A stretch of DNA of 64,000 nucleotides from Pseudisothecium myosuroides (lineage: Eukaryota > Streptophyta > Bryopsida > Hypnales > Lembophyllaceae). The notes below the pieces were generated by a model. It did no database searches. It was given only the letters and a program-made list of their open reading frames with translations, and was not told where the DNA came from. The stretch spans positions 31,948,224 to 32,012,223 of the forward strand of contig OX637287.1 of the NCBI GenBank assembly GCA_951799445.1, in the 5' to 3' direction. Positions 58,624 to 64,000 of the stretch are shown in pieces; within the stretch, counting starts at the first letter, position 1; each line of letters begins with the position of its first letter. Made by a program: the position numbers and the translations under genes.

Positions 58624-59132
58624 CTATACTGCTGAGCTAGGTGGGCAGAAGCAGGAGGAAAAGTGGATAGGATTTTATCTATGAGCTCCCTATCTGTAAT
58701 CCTATCTCCACAAAGACGAAGTTGAGCAGTAATACGATGCAATTCAACGTTGAAGGAAAGGAAATCAGGGAAATCAAGAACACGAAGAGCAATCCAATTA
58801 TTTCGAGTTTGGGGAAGAAAGATAGTGCGCTCATGATAAAACCGATCGTGAAGTTGACGCCATAGCTCCGCCGGGTTGTCAACTTGGATGTATTGCTGTC
58901 GAAGAGAGGTGTGAAGGTGGCGGCGAAGAACAAGCAAAGCTTTCCACTTGGATGACATTGGAAAATCCGCCTCTGGTTCATCATCGATCGCATCGTCCAA
59001 CCCCTCCAAATAAAAGTATGCTTTCACATCTATACTCCACTCCATGTAATTGCTACCATCTGCTTCAAGAGCATCAAACAAAAGTGGTTGTACCCGGGAG
59101 CTATTCTCCCGCGGTGACTTCTTATCCGCCAT
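58624..59132 (-). pseudogene. Copia gag N-terminal part
   Basis: The ATG at 59132 (MADKKSPRENSS) is the first start after the LTR. The sequence then has FDALEADGSNYMEWSIDVK, the typical copia gag opening, and the helix-rich ELWRQLHDRFY and GDRITDRELIDKILSTFP. The frame enters the solo LTR at 58623. Gag forms the virus-like particle that packages element RNA. Confidence 0.88.
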
Positions 59133-59197
59133 AGCTATTGTAGCTAAAGACAATAGTGGAAAAGAAAAAGAGAAAAAGAAAATAGCAAAACGAGAGA

Positions 59198-59215
59198 CAA
59201 ATCGTGCTGATAACG
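59198..59215 (-). other. Copia primer-binding region
   Basis: Next to the 5' LTR the minus strand reads CGTTATCAGCACGATTTG. The TATCAG core recalls the initiator-Met-type sites of copia elements, but the match is partial. Confidence 0.45.
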
Positions 59216-59414
59216 TGTTGCGAAGGAAGCAGAGCATAGACACAAAAAATATATAATGCAATAAGAAGTTCTCAAAGTAATCAACATTAGGGTTACATGA
59301 TCATACATATATAGGAGGTATCACTAGTAGTGTCACTAGTAGTGAGATCTACTTTTACCTTATCCTAAGTCTCACTTAACCTAAGTTAACTGGGATCGTT
59401 ATCTTATCTCAACA
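59216..59414 (-). repeat. Copia 5' LTR (199 bp)
   Basis: This is the partner of 49128-49326. Its right end is followed by the TAGAC duplication and then the continued 3' flank of kinase gene 2. Confidence 0.95.
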
Positions 59415-59450
59415 TAGACAAAGTTTTAGAAATGGTTGCAAGGAAATTCC

Positions 59451-59609
59451 ACCTGACACTCTTCGGACCTAGAGCTGGCTACTACCGTAGAGGCACGGCG
59501 CCTCGGCTGAGGGCAGCTTCTGCCGCTGCCGCTGGGGTCCTCCCACTCACTGGTGTCTTTGCCTTGAAGTAAAAGGTTTCCTTTATTTGTGACCCTCCAA
59601 AAAAAATCC
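59451..59609. mobile_element. 159-bp G+C-rich insertion in the 3' flank of kinase gene 2
   Basis: It is absent from the equivalent place after gene 1 (about 13160-13170). Flanking AAATTCC (59444-59450) and AAAATCC (59603-59609) may be a worn target duplication, and an A-run precedes the right flank, so a SINE is possible. No convincing polymerase III boxes were seen. Confidence 0.5.
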
Positions 59610-60068
59610 GCATGACGAAACAAATAAGATCAGTTAATTTTTAAGAGCCAAATTTTTTATTTTGCCACCTCTATTCTGATGGAATATGTGTTGAGAAAAG
59701 TGTGCATTGCACCCATGCTGACCTCCATCTGCCACTAAGATGTTGGTTTCAAAGCAGTCTAGTGGCATGAATAGGTACTCTATATTTTCTGCTTCAAAAA
59801 TTCATAGATATTGTGTGCTTGTAGCTCAAAAAAATTTACAAAAACAATTTGGGTTGGATTTCTCTTGAAGAATGCTCATTTTATTAATAAATATGAAAGT
59901 CATTGTTTGAACCATCTACCTAGTAGGGATAAAAAACATTGCAATTCGGGGGGCATTTGGATTTTTTAAATGGCCCTCTAAACAAGGTGTGAAGGCTCCC
60001 ATTTTACATTAATACATATACCTTGACAAACTGAAGGCACTTTAATTCCTTACAGGCGCCCATGCAAT
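59610..60068. other. Displaced 3' flank of kinase gene 2
   Basis: It matches 13168-13625 throughout (for example GATGGAATATGTGTTGAG, CTAGTGGCATGAATAGGTAC). It was separated from its gene by the copia insertion. Confidence 0.75.
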
Positions 60069-61129
60069 TGGGTGACTGCAAGAAATACTTATACTATTTG
60101 TTGCACTTTCAATTTTCTAATTCTTAATTCTTTTTGTACTACGAGTACTATCGAGGACATGGAACATGAATACTAGATTGTCAATTGCATTTCAAATCTA
60201 CCGCTCCGATGACATGATCATTCGATGACAGGGATGGATTGCAATAATAAAATTGTTGTAGAAGCAATCCACGTACGTTGGTGAATTGGAGACGCATTGG
60301 GACTCATTGATACTTTGGAGTCCTTTGGTATATCCAAAAATACTATTCTAAGCCATAGGCCATGATTTACGCAGGTAAATTGATAAAGTTTTCAACCGGA
60401 TACTTCTTCTTAAATAGATGGACCGTGCCATAATAAGAAGGTGTTACCTTGAAACTACTCAAAATGATGTCATCCTTTCTTCTATATTATTATAATTAAA
60501 TCTATCAAAATAACATATTAATATATATTTTTACACTATGTACTCATTTACAATGTGACAACGGTTGATCCGAAAGTTGAAATAAAAAAAACTTAAAATC
60601 AGACTCCGGTTGAGACTCTTCATCTTGAGACCCAAGAAAAAACCCTCCAATTCGACATACCAATCCTAAAGGGAAAAACAAAGAAGAATATCAAAATGAT
60701 GAATCTCATGGATGGTTTTCTCTTCTTTAAAGTTTTCAATGAAAAAGCATCACCTTGAAGCCACTTCAAATGATGTCATTTTATTTTCTATACTATTGTA
60801 ATGAAATCCATCCAAAAATCATATAAATACATATTTTATATAATGCACGCATTTGCAATGCAATATTGTTCAAGTGGATTTGTGTAAGCTCACAATTATA
60901 TGTATTATAAATTGTTGATTTCCAGTCCATTTCCTAACCAATCTACAATTGGAATTAGACATACCTGTATAATTAAAATAGAATTTCAGAAAATCTTAAC
61001 AAAAAAAATTTACAACAATTTTATTCTTGGGCTAAAAAATACACAATTTCCTTTAATCCATCTAAAGTCTATTTTCCCACACAAATGTTTTTTTCCTCCA
61101 CCAAACCCAGCCGGTAGCTACTTTGGGGT
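60069..61129. other. Spacer with a duplicated ~120-bp block
   Basis: 60441-60560 and 60745-60865 are diverged direct repeats (ACCTTGAA, ATGATGTCAT, TTCTATA, ACATATT). A T3-like terminus (GGTGACTGCAAGAAATAC) stands at about 60070. No gene is seen. Confidence 0.45.
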
Positions 61130-61756
61130 GAATACAAGAAACACCTGTCGATTTTGTTGCATTTTTACAGTACTCATGATTTTTCTTCTGGAATACTACA
61201 AAATTAGAAAAGTAATTTTTAAAAAATAAAAAAATATGGCTAACGTATACACCTTTAAAATGAAGGTAACCACCAAAGGAAATGCATAGAAAAACTCTTT
61301 AAGCTAGAGAACTAAAAAAGTGCCAAATCTCAAGAAAATACATACCTTGATGTATAAATTAGTTAAAAATAGAAAAAAAAACTAAATACATAAAATGAAA
61401 ATTGGCCATTTGTAACAACTCTATGGAGATGGTCATTCACCCAAAAAAACTCCAAAATAATATTTTATATGTTTCAAAATGTAAGCAGAAAGAAATGCAC
61501 TTTGTGGACTTCTACACCACATACAATTAACTATTTTTAGAATTCCTTCCCTGCATAGCTACAAGTCTATTAGAAGACCATGCCCTTCAAATTTCAACTC
61601 AAAATTTGTTTCTTTGGATACGAAATAGTACTAAAAAACTCTATATTGGCAAGTGTGATATATAATTGGGGGCTATTTTTAGACATTAAACTATTTTTGA
61701 AAATTACAAAAAAATTAGGCAAGGTGTATAATAGTCATGAATACCTGACCTATAAA
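61130..61756. repeat. TIR element family T3, copy 2 (truncated right end)
   Basis: It matches 41482-42134 closely, including the left terminus GAATACAAGAAACACC. The last 100 bp and right terminus of the first copy are missing. Confidence 0.7.
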
Positions 61757-62559
61757 AAGTGAACATGATCTGGCGGTGCAATTGTTGTGAGTGATCTTCA
61801 AAGTGCGATGCATCAAAGTAGCCTTCAGCTGAAGCAGCATAATTCATGGGATTGCTGGGCAACGTTTCTATTGTTTTTAGGCATCAATTTCAAATAGAAT
61901 CACATGAGTTGCTGAATATATATGCGACTTAGAAGGTATGACTCAGGTCGGCCTTCTTGTCTTTGGACAAGCACAGCTACCTTGTTACTGCATAGAATTC
62001 TCTGAAACTGGATTTGTTTGGAGCGCATGCTGAAGCTCTATTTGCGTTACTTTTTGAGTTTTTTCATATACCATGTATTGAAGGCAGGAAAAGACAAAGA
62101 ATCCAAAATTCGACCCAAAAGTGGTCAACCGGTTACTAAAAGGTTAAGTAGTTGAAAATAAATTGTAAGCTTCCAGTTAGAAATTCCAAACTTTTAGTTC
62201 ATCTAGGAGTTCAAAAATCCAATTGTTAAAAATTCCAAGCCCTAATTTTTGAAAATCTAGACTCTAGAGGTTAAATTTACACCTAGGCAATATTAGCGAG
62301 CAAATATAGTCTAACACCTAGGCCTACAAGCAGCACCCAATTGACAGTCTAGATCCGGCACAAGTTGGGCCCAGATCAAAGGTCCAAATCACGCACGGGT
62401 TTGACCTGATTGACGGTCCAAATAAAGCCAAGGTTTGACCTCCTTCTGACGGTTCAAATCAAGCAAGATTTATTTTTTATTAAAGTAGTGTGAGGGGCTT
62501 GTTTGACAAAGCATAGAGGAGCTCGATGGATCTAGAGAATCATTTCTTAACAAAAAAAA
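61757..62559. other. gene-free spacer
   Basis: No gene is seen. GTTTGACC and GACGGTCCAAAT-like motifs repeat at 62390-62460. Confidence 0.35.
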
Positions 62560-63200
62560 CTTAGTTGTTTCAACTAAAAAAACAAAAAATTTAGAGGTCA
62601 TACTCTCCTTCTTCTACACACCTCAAGCTATCTAAAGTTTAGCAAAGCAATTACAAGCAAGAATCTCATAAAGATAGAACTAGTAAAAGAAGAAGGAGGG
62701 AGAAGGAGCCTTAGAATGAGAAGTGCAAAAACTTAGGAATTGAATTGTCTTTGTGACCAAAGGAAATAAAATTAAGGAAAAATCTAAATATGAATTTCCA
62801 TCAACCATAGAAAATTTGGATTAGACAATTATTGACTTGTGGATCAAGTAGGGGAACAAGAATATTGTATTATTTGAAGTTTTTGTCTTGGAATTGAATA
62901 ATTGTTCCTTGGTAAAGTCAATTGGTGGACTTTAATCATTAAAAATAGAAAAAATGGAAGATAGAGAGAAAGTTGAAGTAGGAAGGAAAAAAAAGAGAAT
63001 CTAGAAAGATAATAGAAGAAGAAAAACTTAGAAGGAGAAATAAAAATAGATTAAGCTTTTAATTTTGCAACTTGTATCAAAAACCCTAACAATTAAGCGG
63101 TAAGCAAACTATCAAGACATAACAAGATGGAGAACGAGGGAGGACTTTAAAGGCATCTTCAAACACCTCTTGAACGAGGTTCATTCCGCTTGAGGTAAAT
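62560..63200 (+). mobile_element. Decayed relative of the long LTR (fragment)
   Basis: The order of landmarks parallels 31320-31560 of the LTR: CTCATAAAG with ACTAGTAAAAGAAGAAGGAGG, a long purine-rich tract, AATTAAGCGGTAAGC, then ATGGAGAACGAGG and, about 60 bases later, GAGGTAAAT in the place of the GTGAGT donor. Similarity is patchy, so this is a diverged family member at best. Confidence 0.35.
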
Positions 63201-63234
63201 GCCAAATTCTACTAATTTACTCCAAGTCTTTTGA

Positions 63235-64000
63235 TTAACTTCTAAAGGACCAAACAAAGTTTTTTTAAAAACATAGCGATTATGGACAACTCACTACAAA
63301 AGAATTTTTTTTTTTTTTTCTTTGAAGTTTTTACACCACATGAGGTCAAAGTGTAGATTTAAGGTGCAATAATTTTCATAACTTTTGACTACATGGTTTA
63401 AAAGTTACTATATGATATGTGATTTTCATTGATCTTCAGGCAATTCAAAAAATTCTTAAAAAATCACTTTTTTTATAAGAAAAAAATTGAAAGTATTATT
63501 CTAGGTATATACAGATGTAGAAAGCTTTTAATCATTCCATTTTGATTTTTAAGATGACAGTTATGAGGAGTTTTAGTTTGCGGGCAATTAAAGATTCTTT
63601 AATCTAAAACAAACATTAAAGCCTTTCATTTAACTCAATTTTCAATGATTTTTGAAAAAAAATAAAAAAAATAAGGTACAGATTGTTTATTACAACATTA
63701 CAAACATTGGAATTGACGTTTTTCAATTCCATAATAGATTCTTAATAATTTAGTGTTTATAATCATTCTCTATTTTTCTCTACTTACTATTTTTTTCCTA
63801 TATGTTGTACAATTCCAAATATTATGAATTTTTTCAAGCATGTAGCCAACTTGCCTTGAAAAATGAATTCAAAGAAGAATCACCAACATGGACATTTTTT
63901 CATACGAAATGTGACCTTGTGAAGTGTACACACTAAATTTTTTGAAATTTTTCCACATCTTTTCAAACTAGTGTGCTATAAGATTCTACTCTTACATGTG
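63235..64000. mobile_element. TTAA-family element, copy L (right end outside window)
   Basis: It begins TTAACTTCTAAAGGACC. The interior has the blocks of copies C and G (TGCGGGCAATTAAAGATTC, the ATTGGAATTGACGTTTTTC block) in the same orientation as copy C. Confidence 0.7.

Larger units (their letters stand above)
49128..59414 (-). mobile_element. Ty1-copia retrotransposon with two nested insertions (10.3 kb)
   Basis: Two 199-bp LTRs (49128-49326, 59216-59414) start TGTTGCGAAGG and end TCTCAACA as read on the plus strand, and differ at 3 positions. A TAGAC duplication flanks the element (49123-49127, 59415-59419). Order on the minus strand is gag, protease, integrase, reverse transcriptase, RNase H, which is the copia order. 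The interior holds a solo LTR (53583-58623) and a MITE (52117-52319). Without these it would be about 5.0 kb. A one-base frameshift lies near 50990. The element is no longer autonomous. Confidence 0.92.

Noticed and set aside
1..64000. CRISPR array, bacterial operon or prophage
   Set aside because: Introns, plant receptor kinases and copia elements mark the window as plant nuclear DNA; repeats have no spacer-like regularity.
1..64000. tRNA or rRNA genes
   Set aside because: No stretch with a B-box and a foldable cloverleaf was found by eye; the GGTTCAAACCTC at 40552 lacks the rest of a tRNA.

Overview
The window looks like nuclear DNA of a land plant. It holds two receptor-like kinase genes with short GT-AG introns, a plastid-type phosphoglycerate kinase pseudogene, Ty1-copia and long-LTR retrotransposon sequence, and many small TIR elements in an AT-rich background. 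The species cannot be fixed from the sequence. The odd pairing of a bulb-type-lectin ectodomain with a [14 protein letters not shown] kinase, and the short introns, make a non-flowering plant (bryophyte, lycophyte, fern or gymnosperm) my guess, but that is inference.

Genes. Two paralogous lectin receptor kinase genes lie in the same orientation about 36 kb apart (9639-12917 and 45820-49106). Each has seven exons with matching exon lengths and phases, and the similarity extends into the upstream and downstream flanks, so this is a segmental duplication. Gene 1 has an insertion of about 245 bp in its last exon that replaces the C-terminus. Gene 2 keeps that C-terminus but has a 10.3-kb copia element 21 bp after its stop codon. 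Fragments of a plastid phosphoglycerate kinase pseudogene lie downstream of gene 1 (13640-15290, minus strand).

Mobile DNA. (1) A Ty1-copia element on the minus strand (49128-59414) has 199-bp LTRs differing at 3 positions and a 5-bp TAGAC duplication. A 5.04-kb solo LTR and a 203-bp CACTA-type MITE have inserted into it, and pol has a frameshift. (2) A long-LTR element has one 4.97-kb LTR at 28080-33050 followed by a primer-binding-like site and unfamiliar reading frames; no reverse transcriptase or 3' LTR is visible. (3) A 3.48-kb unit (34737-38217) with TG...CA ends and an AGCCC duplication carries one long open frame of 589 codons. (4) A family of about 920-bp elements begins CCCCTAAAGGACC, ends with the inverted complement and is flanked by TTAA; at least a dozen copies or fragments occur. 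An occupied and an empty site inside the window show that TTAA is the duplicated target. (5) Several MITEs of CACTA, Harbinger, Mutator-like and unassigned types are present.

Layout: 1-9286 TIR elements and AT-rich spacer; 9287-13625 kinase gene 1 and flanks; 13640-16200 phosphoglycerate kinase pseudogene; 16205-28079 MITEs, TTAA elements and spacer; 28080-41000 long-LTR element with nested unit; 41000-45425 repeats; 45426-49127 kinase gene 2; 49128-59414 nested copia element; 59415-60068 displaced 3' flank of gene 2; 60069-64000 spacer, repeats, a decayed long-LTR relative and a TTAA element cut by the window edge.
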